A stretch of DNA of 64,000 nucleotides from an uncultured Clostridia bacterium (GTDB lineage: Bacteria; Bacillota; Clostridia; UBA1381), in NCBI GenBank assembly GCA_947626135.1, contig CANQQZ010000008.1, forward strand, positions 52,405-116,404, written 5' to 3'. Every line of letters begins with the position of its first letter. The stretch's first letter is position 1. A program made the position numbers and the translations under genes. Of the stretch, positions 1-8,551 are shown in pieces. The notes below the pieces were generated by a model that saw nothing but the letters and a program-made list of their open reading frames with translations, was not told the DNA's origin and did no database searches.

Positions 1-568
1 TGACGGCGCAAAGCTGCAAGCGCAGTATCGCGACAGCCGAGCCTACCGCCCCGAGAGATGTGTTTATGTATAAAATATTTCCGTCCGAAAGCCGCCGCCC
101 GTAAACGAGCGTATCGCTGCCGCCGTGTTCGATCGTATAGCAAACGCTGTCGCGATTACCTAATTTTTCAATAAAATCGCCGTAATGCTCCGGCAGACGG
201 CGGTATGTATCCTCCTGCCAGTTCTGCGTTTCGCCCGCCCGGTACGGATTTTGCCCGCCGCCGTGTCCGCGCTCGGCGGTTCTGTATGACGGACTGTATT
301 CGTCCGCGCTGTATATGATGCTTCCGTTTGCGTCGGTGAGCAGGATCAATATGGAATTGTCAGACGCGAGCGCGTCCATCGCCTCCTCCGTGTTTTCCGC
401 CCGGTAAATCTTGTCCGCAATCCCGCTTATCTGATGCTTCTGCATGGAATTGTAAAGGCTCTGCAAAAACACCGTTTGCAGCAGCCATAAAACTGCGAGA
501 ATTACCGCCGCGAACGCGGTGAAATATATCCACAGCTTAAATCCTATCGATTTAGTGTCGAGCTTCAA
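1..568 (-). CDS. Sensor histidine kinase, N-terminal part (cut by window edge)
   Basis: An open frame runs on the minus strand from a TTG codon at 568 to the window edge (about 189 codons) with no stop. It begins KLDTKSIGFKLWIYFTAF and has one clear membrane segment (about residues 8-30), followed by an extracytoplasmic sensor stretch (about 31-180) with the start of a second hydrophobic stretch near the edge. The HAMP, DHp and ATPase domains lie outside the window. It overlaps the response regulator stop by 17 bp and has a GGGGTGGG-type ribosome site, so the two are translationally coupled as a two-component pair. The signal sensed cannot be told. The family is inferred from position and topology because no catalytic motif is visible. 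Confidence 0.75.
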   Translation of the reverse strand, partial: MKLDTKSIGFKLWIYFTAFAAVILAVLWLLQTVFLQSLYNSMQKHQISGIADKIYRAENTEEAMDALASDNSILILLTDANGSIIYSADEYSPSYRTAERGHGGGQNPYRAGETQNWQEDTYRRLPEHYGDFIEKLGNRDSVCYTIEHGGSDTLVYGRRLSDGNILYINTSLGAVGSAVAILRLQLCAV

Positions 569-1229
569 ATTTATATCCCACCCCTCTTACGGTAATAATG
601 CATTCGCGGCAATCCCCCAAATGCGCGCGCAGCTGCTTTATCTGCCAGTCGACCGTTCTGTCCGCCGGATAATATTCATATCCCCAGACCGCGTCCATGA
701 TTTTGTCGCGCGTCAGGACAACTCCCTCGTTTTTTACAAGATACAGAAGCAGATCGTATTCCTTCGCCGTCAGCTCTGTTTTTTCGCCGTTTATGTAAAT
801 AATTCTGCCAAGCGTGTCAATTTCTATATTGCCCGCATTGATTTTATCCGATTTTTCCGAAGATACGCCGCCGTGACGGGCGGTCACGACCTTAATACGC
901 GCCATCAGTTCGCGCGGAGAAAACGGCTTTACTACGTAATCGTCCGCGCCCGTTTCAAAGCCGAACAGCTTGTCGTATTCCTCGCCGCGGGCGGAGAGCA
1001 TTATAACGGGAATATCCTTCATGGCGCGTATTTCCTTGCACGCGGAAAAGCCGTCAAGCTCGGGCATCATCGCGTCCATGATGATAACGTCAAAATCGGC
1101 TTCACGGCACATAGAGACAGCCTCCATGCCGTTTCCGGCTTCGGCTGTCTCATACCCTTCGCGTTCCGCGTAACGTCTGATGAGAGCCCGTATATCCGGC
1201 TCATCGTCAACAATTAAAATCTTCGCCAT
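552..1229 (-). CDS. OmpR/PhoB-family response regulator
   Basis: The 225-residue product has a receiver domain (about 1-120) with the acidic pair D8/D9, phosphoacceptor D52 in IIMDAMMPELDG and the conserved lysine in VVKPFSPREL. A C-terminal winged-helix DNA-binding domain follows (about 130-225; TVDWQIKQLRAHLGD and VRGVGYKFE). I chose ATG 1229 (MAKILIVDDE) because AAAGGGGCGG lies just upstream. A longer frame to 1280 would add 17 non-conserved residues. It is the first gene of an operon with the overlapping kinase, and phosphorylation by that kinase would switch its promoter binding. Targets are unknown. Confidence 0.95.
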   Translation of the reverse strand: MAKILIVDDEPDIRALIRRYAEREGYETAEAGNGMEAVSMCREADFDVIIMDAMMPELDGFSACKEIRAMKDIPVIMLSARGEEYDKLFGFETGADDYVVKPFSPRELMARIKVVTARHGGVSSEKSDKINAGNIEIDTLGRIIYINGEKTELTAKEYDLLLYLVKNEGVVLTRDKIMDAVWGYEYYPADRTVDWQIKQLRAHLGDCRECIITVRGVGYKFEARH

Positions 1230-1286
1230 CGTCACCGCCCCTTTCGATGATATTTTATCATAAATCCGCGGGAATTGCAATGAGGG

Positions 1287-1884
1287 ATAAATTTTAGTTT
1301 ATCTAAGGTCGGGGTTGCCGCCCCTCCGCCGAAAAACCGCCGTTTTTCGGCAAGCTGTTAACAGTGTGGCGAAAAAAGTTCCGGCAGAAACTTTTTTCGC
1401 TTTGATATTTGCGACGTACATGCCGCCGCAAAGAATATTCCGAGCAAAGCTCAGAATATGATGCAGAGCGCTACCGTGAGCAGAAATCACGTATGGCGGG
1501 CATTAGCCTTCCCCTTGAGGGGAAGGTGGCATTGCGACTGCAAGGAGCAAATGACGGATGAGGTGTTGTAAGCCGTTATAGGTACCGGAATAACGCTGCC
1601 TTGCAGCTGCACCTCATCAGTCACTTTGTGACAGCTTCCCCTCAAGGGGAAGCCTAATACCCGCCATATGCGATTTCTGCTTACGGGAACGCTCTGCTTG
1701 CGCCCCTTGTTAAAGGGGAGAGGGCCAACGAAGTTGGCGAGGGGATTCCGTAATTACAGCCAATCGCTTAAATATGCGGTTTTCTGTAAAAATGAATCCC
1801 TCCACCGCCTGCGGCGGTTCCCCTCCCTTTGACAAGGGAGGCTAATGCCCACCGTTTACGTTATCCCGATAAACTAAAATTTAT
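1287..1884. mobile_element. Nested inverted-repeat element, MITE-like, about 600 bp
   Basis: The gene-free stretch between the response regulator and the secreted-protein gene is bounded by a perfect 17-bp inverted repeat, ATAAATTTTAGTTTATC at 1287-1303 and its complement at 1868-1884. Inside are further paired arms: 1463-1525 with 1634-1697 (about 63 bp, few mismatches, containing CTTCCCCTTGAGGGGAAG), 1552-1565 with 1610-1623, and 1704-1725 with 1825-1845. It encodes no convincing protein. The structure is that of a non-autonomous transposable element or a stack of them. The right terminus supplies the stop codon of the neighbouring gene. No target-site duplication beyond a possible TA is evident. 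Confidence 0.7.
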
Positions 1885-2396
1885 GCTTCCGCCTTATAAT
1901 TCCTTATCGCTTCCGCCTGTTCCGCCGTTATAACACCGGCTTCAACAAGCTCGTCAACTCCATCCTTGCGTAACGCTTTTCTTTCTTCAAACGCCGCATG
2001 ACGTTCCTCCGGCGTCATATCCGCCGTATTCTCATACATCGCGCTTATATCCTCGTGCTTTTTCGCCGCGTATTCGGCTATCGCGTCGGCTGTCGCCTGG
2101 TCGATTACGCCCGCTTCAACGAGATCCTCGCTGTCGTAATGAGCTTTATCCATACCGCCTCTGTGCGCCTTGCCCTGTCTGTAACCGTAGTCCGCCGCGT
2201 TTTCCGTTTCATCGTCCGCGTCGGCTTTCTGCGTATAAACAAACGTCTGCTCGCCGCCTGTGCCGTAGTGGTTTGCCTTGCCCTTCATGTAACCGTAATC
2301 CGTTGTTTCTTCCTCCGCCGCGAATGCCGTGCCCATTGCCGCGATTATTGCCGCAGCCGATACAGCCGCGCATATTTTTTTGATTTTGCCGTTCAT
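1881..2396 (-). CDS. Secreted protein with repeated DYGYxxGKA and LVEAGVI motifs
   Basis: The 171-residue product starts with a typical signal peptide (KIKKICAAVSAAAIIAAMG, cleavage near AFA-AEEE). The mature part contains two DYGY(M/R)xGKA repeats (about residues 34-42 and 69-77). A charged helical half follows, with two copies of a short helix motif, LVEAGVIDQATADAI and LVEAGVITAEQAEAI, like those of DUF2680-type secreted proteins. AAAGGAGCTGTTGAATT precedes the ATG. The stop codon lies inside the terminal repeat of the MITE-like element, so the original C-terminus may have been changed by insertion. Function is unknown and it stands alone as a single gene. Confidence 0.75.
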   Translation of the reverse strand: MNGKIKKICAAVSAAAIIAAMGTAFAAEEETTDYGYMKGKANHYGTGGEQTFVYTQKADADDETENAADYGYRQGKAHRGGMDKAHYDSEDLVEAGVIDQATADAIAEYAAKKHEDISAMYENTADMTPEERHAAFEERKALRKDGVDELVEAGVITAEQAEAIRNYKAEA

Positions 2397-2577
2397 AATT
2401 CAACAGCTCCTTTCGGTATTTTTTGCAATCCTTTTTGATTACGGCTTCATTATACGGCGCGATTGTGTGGGGAATATGTTGCCTGTGTGGAAAATGTGTG
2501 GAATTTGCGCTCCGCCGCAAAATTATTGCCGGCGTTATCCCTGCATTCAGGTTGCGGGAGCCATCCATCCCGCGCAC

Positions 2578-2949
2578 TTATTCGCTTTTTGCCTTTGATT
2601 TGAATATAATCGAAACGAGAAAGCCGAACACAAGCGCGGCGGCTATGCCTCCGGCTCCGGCGGTAAAGCCTCCGGTGAATATTCCGAGAATGCCCTTTTC
2701 GGCGACTGCCGCCGCCGCGCCCTTGCACAGCGTGTACCCGAATCCGGTAAGAGGGATCGAGGCGCCCGCTCCGGCGAATTTGACGAGCGGCTCGTAGACC
2801 TTTATAAGCTGCAAAAACACGCCGAGTACGACAAATGTCACAAGTATTCTCGCGGGCGTGAGCTTCGTGAGGTCAATAAGCAGCTGCCCGACAACGCATA
2901 TCGCGCCGCCGACCAAAAAAGCCTTTAAAAAATCAAGAAATATGTCCAT
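2578..2949 (-). CDS. spoVAE: Stage V sporulation protein AE (SpoVAEB)
   Basis: The 123-residue hydrophobic protein has the SpoVAEB pattern: FLVGGAICVVGQLLIDLTKLTPARILVTF, then YEPLVKFAGAGASIPLTGFG, and FTGGFTAGAGGIAAALVFGFL near the end. Members form part of the SpoVA channel that moves dipicolinic acid across the inner spore membrane in sporulation and germination. ATG 2949 is chosen because GGGAGGG sits 8 bases upstream; a longer frame from 2985 would run into spoVAD. It lies 13 bp after spoVAD in the same operon. SpoVAC, the usual third partner, is not adjacent. Confidence 0.93.
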   Translation of the reverse strand: MDIFLDFLKAFLVGGAICVVGQLLIDLTKLTPARILVTFVVLGVFLQLIKVYEPLVKFAGAGASIPLTGFGYTLCKGAAAAVAEKGILGIFTGGFTAGAGGIAAALVFGFLVSIIFKSKAKSE

Positions 2950-2962
2950 TTTTTTGCCCTCC

Positions 2963-3970
2963 CTATGCTGATATTGCCACCGCATGCGCGATTGCGGGTA
3001 TTGTTTCTCCCGAGTTTATCATCTGCGGGTTCATCAGAGCGCCGGTTGCCATAACGAGCACGCGGCTGAGCTTTTTCGCCTGAAGCTGTTTATAAACATA
3101 ACCGCAGAATACGCTCGCGCAGCATCCGCAGCCGGATCCGCCCGCGTGAACGTCCTGCTTTTGCGGGTCATATATAAGCTTGCCGCAGTCGTTATGTTTC
3201 CCCGAAATGTCATAGCCCTCCCGTTTCATCAGCTCAATCAGTATATCCGAGCCTACGGCTCCCAAATCGCCGGTCAGTATCAAATCATAATTTTCCGGCT
3301 TTGTACCCGTCGCCTCGAAATGAGCCGTGAGAGTATCGACCGCCGCGGGCGCCATCGCCGCGCCCATATTATTCAGATCGGATATGCCCATATCGACTAT
3401 TTTGCCGGTTGTTATATGTGTGATTTTCGGTCCGGAGCCCTCCGCCGACAAAACGGCGCAGCCCGAGCCGGTCACCGTCCACTGCGAGGTGGGCGTGCGC
3501 TGACCTCCGTACTCGAGAGGGAACCTATACTGCTTTTCAGCCGAGCAAAAATGACTCGACGTTGCGCACGCGACCTTGCCGGCGCAGCCGCCGCTGATAA
3601 TTATCGCCCCGAGCGACAGACTTTCCGCCATAGTCGAGCAGGCGCCGTACAGACCGAAAAACGGAATATTAAGCTCTCTCATTCCGTAATGCGCGCTGAC
3701 GCATTGATTTAAAAGATCTCCGGCGAGCACGTAATCAACATTTGACAGCGCGAGCCCCGCCTTGTCAACCGCGGTGCGGGTCGTTTCCTTAAGAAGCTTG
3801 CTTTCGGCTTTGTCCCATGTTTCCTCGCCCCATTTGTCGTCGCCGAGCACCTTGTCGAAATATCCCGATAAGGGTCCCTCGCCCTCCTTCTTGCCCGCGA
3901 TTGCCGCCGCGGATATGATTACGGGCTGCAAACCGAATTGCACCGTTTGCTTCCCAATATGCTGATTCAT
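2963..3970 (-). CDS. spoVAD: Stage V sporulation protein AD
   Basis: The 335-residue protein matches SpoVAD across its whole length, with a thiolase-like fold: FGLYGACSTMAESLSLGA holds the active-site-like cysteine, followed by SGGCAGKVACATSSHF and a C-terminal GGSGCGCCASVF. SpoVAD is the dipicolinate-binding subunit exposed on the spore membrane. ATG 3970 has GGAG 8 bases upstream; GTG codons at 3976 and 3979 are less likely. It is the first gene of a two-gene operon with spoVAE. Its presence shows the organism is, or recently was, a spore-former. Upstream there is only about 110 bp holding the terminator of the beta-galactosidase gene. Confidence 0.95.
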   Translation of the reverse strand: MNQHIGKQTVQFGLQPVIISAAAIAGKKEGEGPLSGYFDKVLGDDKWGEETWDKAESKLLKETTRTAVDKAGLALSNVDYVLAGDLLNQCVSAHYGMRELNIPFFGLYGACSTMAESLSLGAIIISGGCAGKVACATSSHFCSAEKQYRFPLEYGGQRTPTSQWTVTGSGCAVLSAEGSGPKITHITTGKIVDMGISDLNNMGAAMAPAAVDTLTAHFEATGTKPENYDLILTGDLGAVGSDILIELMKREGYDISGKHNDCGKLIYDPQKQDVHAGGSGCGCCASVFCGYVYKQLQAKKLSRVLVMATGALMNPQMINSGETIPAIAHAVAISA

Positions 3971-4051
3971 TTTCACCACTCCATTATTTTTGTATACGCA
4001 TATTTTTCGCCGTATCCGTTATTTTATTCATATCAATAAATTTTGCGCATA

Positions 4052-4080
4052 TAAAAATACGGCGGACGCAGTGTCCGCCG
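4052..4080 (-). terminator. Rho-independent terminator of the GH35 gene
   Basis: Stem CGGCGGAC/GTCCGCCG (4060-4067 with 4073-4080), followed on the minus strand by TATTTTTAT. It lies just after the stop of the beta-galactosidase gene and separates it from spoVAD. Confidence 0.8.
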
Positions 4081-4090
4081 CAATGATTAT

Positions 4091-6145
4091 TTATATTTCG
4101 CGATAAAAATCGTTTTTGAGCTCCGACATCACAAGATAGCATTCCCTGCCGTGCAGAAGACCCGCGGGAACGCGCCACGGGACGCCGATATAAAAATTAT
4201 CCGCGGCAAGTCTGCCGTCCGCGTAAATCTGCGCCGCGTCGTATTCAAACGGTATTTCGATAAAGCCGTTTGCGTTCGACACGCTGATTTTTTTCCATGT
4301 CAGTCTTCTTTTTCCTTCTATTTGAAGCTCGTCCGCGTATTCCGGCTCAAACGGCGCACCGCAGTCGGAAATCGTAAGCTCGGCTTCCTGATATTTGAAA
4401 CGGACAGAGGTCTTTTCAAATTCTTCGCCGTTCCATGTCAGATATTCGAAGGGACCGTTTTCCGCGGAAACTATCGCGCCGCAGTCCTCGTAAATATTGC
4501 AGCCTATCCCGATATAAACGCGGTTTGAAAGCTTGCGCGTGAACCGCGCTTCGTCCGCTGTGAGAGTTATAATTTTAACTCCGTTTTTTGTAAACGCGGA
4601 ATTGATTCCCGCCTCCGGTCCGAACAGCTCGCCGTCGGCAAACTTGTATTCGGGAGCCACGCCGTCTATCGCCGTGAAAAAGTACGTATTCTCCGCTCTG
4701 CACAGCGGCTGAGCCGAAGCGTATTCGAGAAGCTCACCCGACAGATCCATATTGAACGGCATAAAGAAGGAAACGCCGCTCTCTACCGAAATCCCGGGGA
4801 AGGAAACGCCCGGTATTTCAAACGAGACGTTTTTCTTTGCGGGCAGCTTCAGAAGACGCTGATAGTTATTCACGAATACAAAGCCGCTTTTCCCGTCCGT
4901 TCTCATCGCGTAGCGTAAAGCGTCCTTATCCTCGGGCGAGGCGGGCGTCTTTGACGGAACATATTCCATAGGCGCGAGGATCTCGCCGAAATCGGCGAGG
5001 AACATATGGAGCATATTTAACATCCCGTAATGACCGCGCGCTTCGCCGTATTCCGACAGGGGAGCCTGAAAATCGTAAGACAATACGGTGTAATCGTTGG
5101 GGTAACCGGTTGCTCTTGTTTCGTTCAGTGTTGAAAACCTGCCTGTTTTGTTCGTACCGCCGTGATACATATAGTATCCGGGGAGATTGTTGCCGCTTCC
5201 GAGCTTTACAAGCGACAGCGCATATATATCCATAGGTCGGATATACGGTCTGCGGCGGTGTGTCACCTGTATGCCGCCGCCCAGCTCGCACGTCGCGAAC
5301 GGGTACCGTTCATACGGCAGCTGCCAGCCGTCGTCGTCATGTCCGATTACATCCGCGCCTATCGCCGAATCGTTGCGCTCCCCGTTAAACACATAATGCG
5401 CCGACAGCGGCAGCCGTTCCGTCGTGTTTTCCCACGGCGCCTCCGGGTACGCGCCGAAAACCGGCATGATCTCGTCCACGGGTATCCGCGCTCCGCTCGC
5501 GCTGTTCCAGCCGGTGGCGGTGTATATCGGCGCGCTGAAGCCGATATCGAGCGCCATTTCCTTTAGCTTTGCCAAATGCTGCGCGCCGTGCGTCAGCTCA
5601 TTTTCAAACTGTATGCCGATTATATTTCCGCCGTCACGGTAAAATGCGCCTATAAGCTGCTCGTATATTTTTGAATACCATATATATGTTTTCTTTAAAT
5701 ATTCGGGATTGTTGTCGCGCAGCGGGTACGGCTTTTCCAAAAGCCAGTCGGGGAACCCGCCGTTACGGCATTCGCCGTGCGACCACGGACCTATTCGTAT
5801 CATAACATACAGCCCCGCGTTTTCGCATTCGTCCACGAACGCGCGTATATCGCGGTCGCCGGTAAAATCAAACTCCCCCTCGGCTTCCTCGTGGTAAATC
5901 CAGAATAAGTATGTCGCTATGATAGTAATTCCGCCCGCCTTCATCTTGCGCAGCTCGTCGTGCCAGTTTTCCTTTTTATCGCGCGCGAAATGATATTCGC
6001 CCATGACGGGTATAAACGGCTTGCCGTTTCGGGTCAGGTAAAGGCTTGTCACGTCGATTCTTTCCCCGAGCGGGTTTGTATCTCCCATGTTCAAATGCCC
6101 CGTCAGAAGCTCAGATTTTTTGTATTCGCCGAATTTGTACAGCAT
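4091..6145 (-). CDS. GH35 beta-galactosidase
   Basis: The 684-residue protein shows the glycoside hydrolase family 35 barrel: GEYHFARD near the start, GGITIIATYLFWIYHE, IRIGPWSHGECRNGGFPDWL, and the catalytic acid/base in QFENEL (E183). The nucleophile candidate is E287 in ATCELGGG. Family members release terminal beta-galactose from oligosaccharides. No signal peptide is seen, so it probably acts in the cytoplasm on imported sugars. ATG 6145 is preferred over 6151 because AGGAG lies 7 bases before it. It is a single-gene unit with its own promoter (6176-6204) and terminator (4052-4080). The exact substrate (lactose-like or plant galactan) is not shown by sequence. Confidence 0.9.
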   Translation of the reverse strand: MLYKFGEYKKSELLTGHLNMGDTNPLGERIDVTSLYLTRNGKPFIPVMGEYHFARDKKENWHDELRKMKAGGITIIATYLFWIYHEEAEGEFDFTGDRDIRAFVDECENAGLYVMIRIGPWSHGECRNGGFPDWLLEKPYPLRDNNPEYLKKTYIWYSKIYEQLIGAFYRDGGNIIGIQFENELTHGAQHLAKLKEMALDIGFSAPIYTATGWNSASGARIPVDEIMPVFGAYPEAPWENTTERLPLSAHYVFNGERNDSAIGADVIGHDDDGWQLPYERYPFATCELGGGIQVTHRRRPYIRPMDIYALSLVKLGSGNNLPGYYMYHGGTNKTGRFSTLNETRATGYPNDYTVLSYDFQAPLSEYGEARGHYGMLNMLHMFLADFGEILAPMEYVPSKTPASPEDKDALRYAMRTDGKSGFVFVNNYQRLLKLPAKKNVSFEIPGVSFPGISVESGVSFFMPFNMDLSGELLEYASAQPLCRAENTYFFTAIDGVAPEYKFADGELFGPEAGINSAFTKNGVKIITLTADEARFTRKLSNRVYIGIGCNIYEDCGAIVSAENGPFEYLTWNGEEFEKTSVRFKYQEAELTISDCGAPFEPEYADELQIEGKRRLTWKKISVSNANGFIEIPFEYDAAQIYADGRLAADNFYIGVPWRVPAGLLHGRECYLVMSELKNDFYREI

Positions 6146-6175
6146 GACCATTCTCCTTTTAGCGTATTCCCGAAT

Positions 6176-6204
6176 ATTATACAGTATAGTACGCTTTATT
6201 GCAA
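6176..6204 (-). promoter_or_regulatory. Promoter of the GH35 gene
   Basis: TTGCAA (6199-6204), 17-base spacer, TATAAT (6176-6181) on the minus strand, about 30 bases upstream of the start codon. It is divergent from the transporter promoter at 6234. Confidence 0.7.
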
Positions 6205-6233
6205 GGTATTTGTTGCGTGATTTTATGAAATTA

Positions 6234-6262
6234 TTGACATTGTTTTATAAATTGTGTATAAT
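6234..6262 (+). promoter_or_regulatory. Upstream promoter P1 of the amino-acid ABC operon
   Basis: Perfect TTGACA (6234-6239), 17-base spacer, TATAAT (6257-6262). Transcripts would carry about 200 bases of leader before the first permease gene. The leader region 6263-6378 has GC-rich inverted segments (CGGTGC near 6296 with GCACCG near 6348) but no riboswitch class that I recognise. Confidence 0.75.
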
Positions 6263-6378
6263 ATTTGCTTGAATAACTTTACGGTAGATCACTACGGTGC
6301 CGATTTATGCGTATTGCACAAAGCAGCGGCGCGGTGAGCACCGGATTTTGGCGCTAGTTACAAATCCTATAAACCCTA

Positions 6379-6406
6379 TTGACATGGTGGGGAATTGGTG
6401 TATAAT
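6379..6406 (+). promoter_or_regulatory. Downstream promoter P2 of the amino-acid ABC operon
   Basis: TTGACA (6379-6384), 16-base spacer, TATAAT (6401-6406), 60 bases before the start of the first permease. Its position also shows that an upstream ATG at 6395 cannot be the true start. Confidence 0.8.
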
Positions 6407-6466
6407 ATATTTGAGCGGAGGTCAGGCGGGCGCGTTTGCCGGACGCTTACAGAGAAGGGAAAGTAT

Positions 6467-7126
6467 ATGAACTGGGACTTCATTTGGAAATATCTGCCGA
6501 TGTACGGCGAGGCTGCGCTCCTGACCGTCAAAATCGGTTTGGCGGGCATAGGGATAGCAATACCGGTCGGCTTTTTCTGCGCTGTTATACAGTATTTCAA
6601 GGTCGCGCTGCTGCGGCGGATCGTATCTGTGTATATAGAGATAAGCCGCAACACGCCGCTTTTGATACAGCTGTTTTTCATCTACTATGCGCTGCCCAAG
6701 ATTGGCATACCGACCAATCCGTCGGTATGCGGCGTGGCGGGGCTGGCGTTTTTGGGCGGAAGCTACATGGCGGAGGCGTTTCGGAGCGGACTTGAGGCTG
6801 TGGAGACGGTGCAGATGGAGAGCGCTTTGAGTCTCGGACTGAAAAGGGGTCAGGCGCTTTTGTACGTGATACTGCCGCAGGCGGTATCGGTGAGCGTTCC
6901 CGCATTTGTGGCAAATATCATATTTCTGCTTAAGGAAACGAGCGTGTTCAGCGCGGTCAGCCTGATGGATTTGATGTTTACGGCGAAGGACCTGATAGGT
7001 CAGTATTACAAAACCACGGAAAGTTTGTTTATGCTGGTTGTGTTTTACATGATAATACTGCTCCCCGTATCGATATTGGGAAGCGTGCTCGAAAGGAGGG
7101 TGCGCCGTGCCGGATTTGGGTCTTGA
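6467..7126 (+). CDS. Amino-acid ABC transporter permease
   Basis: The 219-residue polytopic membrane protein of the HisM/GlnP type has ISRNTPLLIQLFFIYYALP and the ATPase-coupling (EAA) loop EAFRSGLEAVETVQMESALSLGLKRGQALLYVILPQA. It would form half of the membrane channel with the next gene. ATG 6467 (MNWDFIWKYL) follows AGAGAAGGGAAAG. It is the first gene of a four-gene operon (permease, permease, ATPase, binding protein) transcribed from tandem promoters. The binding protein suggests cysteine or a related amino acid as substrate. Confidence 0.92.
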   Translation: MNWDFIWKYLPMYGEAALLTVKIGLAGIGIAIPVGFFCAVIQYFKVALLRRIVSVYIEISRNTPLLIQLFFIYYALPKIGIPTNPSVCGVAGLAFLGGSYMAEAFRSGLEAVETVQMESALSLGLKRGQALLYVILPQAVSVSVPAFVANIIFLLKETSVFSAVSLMDLMFTAKDLIGQYYKTTESLFMLVVFYMIILLPVSILGSVLERRVRRAGFGS

Positions 7127-7781
7127 CGTCTTGTTCAAAGGCAAAAATATGCTTCGTCTTCTGGGCGGATTGTGGACGGCGGTGGAAATAAGCCTTATCG
7201 CCGTGGCGCTGAGTATTCCTTTGGGCATTTTGCTCGGAATAATAATGACGTCGAAAAATCCGATAGTCAAAGCGGTGACGCGGATATATCTCGAATTTGT
7301 ACGGATTATGCCGCAGCTTGTGCTGCTGTTTATCGTGTTTTTCGGCTCGACGGGCGCCTTGGGCTGGAATATTTCCGGCGAGCTTGCCTCGGTTATAGTA
7401 TTCACGGCATGGGGCACTGCTGAAATGGGGGATCTGGTGCGCGGCGCGCTGATAAGCATACCGAAGCATCAGTACGAGAGCGCCGCCGCACTGTCATTAA
7501 CGAGCGCGCAGACGTATATATATGTTATTATACCGCAGACGGTACGCCGGCTGATACCGCTTTCGATAAACCTGATCACAAGAATGATTAAAACCACAAG
7601 TCTTATATTGATGATAGGCGTTGTCGAGGTGTTGAAGGTAGCCCAGCAGATAATAGAGGCGAACCGCATGACGAGCCCGAACGCGGCGTTCGGGGTATAT
7701 CTGGCGGTGCTGCTGATTTATTTTATCCTCTGCTGGCCGATAAGCCTGCTTGCGCGGCGGCTTGAGAAGAAATGGGGGTGA
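7107..7781 (+). CDS. Amino-acid ABC transporter permease, second subunit
   Basis: The 224-residue His/Gln-type permease begins at GTG 7107 behind AAAGGAGGG and overlaps the previous gene by 20 bp, a sign of translational coupling. It has about five membrane helices, IYLEFVRIMPQLVLLFIVFF in the conserved region and the EAA-type loop GALISIPKHQYESAAALSL ending VIIPQTVRRLIP. It pairs with the preceding permease as a heterodimeric pore. Confidence 0.92.
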   Translation: MPDLGLDVLFKGKNMLRLLGGLWTAVEISLIAVALSIPLGILLGIIMTSKNPIVKAVTRIYLEFVRIMPQLVLLFIVFFGSTGALGWNISGELASVIVFTAWGTAEMGDLVRGALISIPKHQYESAAALSLTSAQTYIYVIIPQTVRRLIPLSINLITRMIKTTSLILMIGVVEVLKVAQQIIEANRMTSPNAAFGVYLAVLLIYFILCWPISLLARRLEKKWG

Positions 7782-7786
7782 GGAAA

Positions 7787-8551
7787 ATGGCTGACGAATT
7801 ACTCACGGCTGAACATCTTGTAAAGCGCTTTGACGATAACACGGTTCTCGATGATGTGAGCCTGTCGGTAAAAAAGGGCGAGGTAATAGTTGTGGTCGGA
7901 CCCTCCGGCTGCGGAAAAAGCACACTGCTGCGATGTTTGAACGCTCTCGAGCCGATTCAGGGCGGCAAAATCACGCTTGACGGGGAGGCGGTCGTATACG
8001 GCAGCAAGAATCTCGCGGCGATACGGCAGAAAATCGGCATGGTTTTCCAGAGCTACGATCTGTTCCCTCATTTAAGCGTTCTTGACAACATACTGCTCGC
8101 GCCTGTGAAGGCGCAGAAGCGGAAGAAGGACGAGGCAGCGGCTGAGGCGATGAAGCTTCTGGAGCGCGTCGGACTTGCGGATAAGGCAAAGAGCTTTCCG
8201 CGCCAGCTTTCGGGAGGGCAGAAGCAGAGAGTCGCTATAGTGCGCGCGCTGTGTATGCATCCGGTGATGATGCTTTTCGACGAGGTAACGGCGGCGCTCG
8301 ATCCCGAGATGGTGCGCGAGGTCCTGGACGTCATGCTGAATCTTGCGAAGCAAGGCATGACAATGATTATCGTCACTCACGAGATGCAGTTTGCGAAGGC
8401 GATAGCCGACAGGGTCGTATTTCTCGAGAACGGCGAAATAATCGAGGATACGGATCCGAACACGTTTTTTGAGCATCCGCAAACGGAAAGAGCAAAACAA
8501 TTTTTAAATATTTTCAGTTTTGAAAGGAGTAAGAAAGATGAAAAAAATTAA
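7787..8551 (+). CDS. Amino-acid ABC transporter ATP-binding protein
   Basis: The 254-residue ATPase has Walker A GPSGCGKST (38-46), Q-loop MVFQSYDLFPH, signature LSGGQ (141-145), Walker B MMLFDE (161-166), D-loop ALDPE and switch histidine H198 in VTHEM. It powers uptake by the two permeases encoded upstream. The start is placed at ATG 7787 (MADELLTAEH), after GGGGGTGAGG; ATG 7772 would add five residues. It overlaps the binding-protein gene by 14 bp. Confidence 0.95.
   Translation: MADELLTAEHLVKRFDDNTVLDDVSLSVKKGEVIVVVGPSGCGKSTLLRCLNALEPIQGGKITLDGEAVVYGSKNLAAIRQKIGMVFQSYDLFPHLSVLDNILLAPVKAQKRKKDEAAAEAMKLLERVGLADKAKSFPRQLSGGQKQRVAIVRALCMHPVMMLFDEVTAALDPEMVREVLDVMLNLAKQGMTMIIVTHEMQFAKAIADRVVFLENGEIIEDTDPNTFFEHPQTERAKQFLNIFSFERSKKDEKN

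Noticed and set aside
519..1217. 232-residue plus-strand frame
   Set aside because: It is the antisense shadow of the response regulator, which has clear family motifs.
1299..1490. 63-residue open frame on the minus strand
   Set aside because: It lies inside the inverted-repeat element, lacks a ribosome site and has no protein-like composition.
6263..6378. T-box or SAM riboswitch upstream of the amino-acid transporter
   Set aside because: No T-box antiterminator sequence or SAM-I core motifs can be seen.
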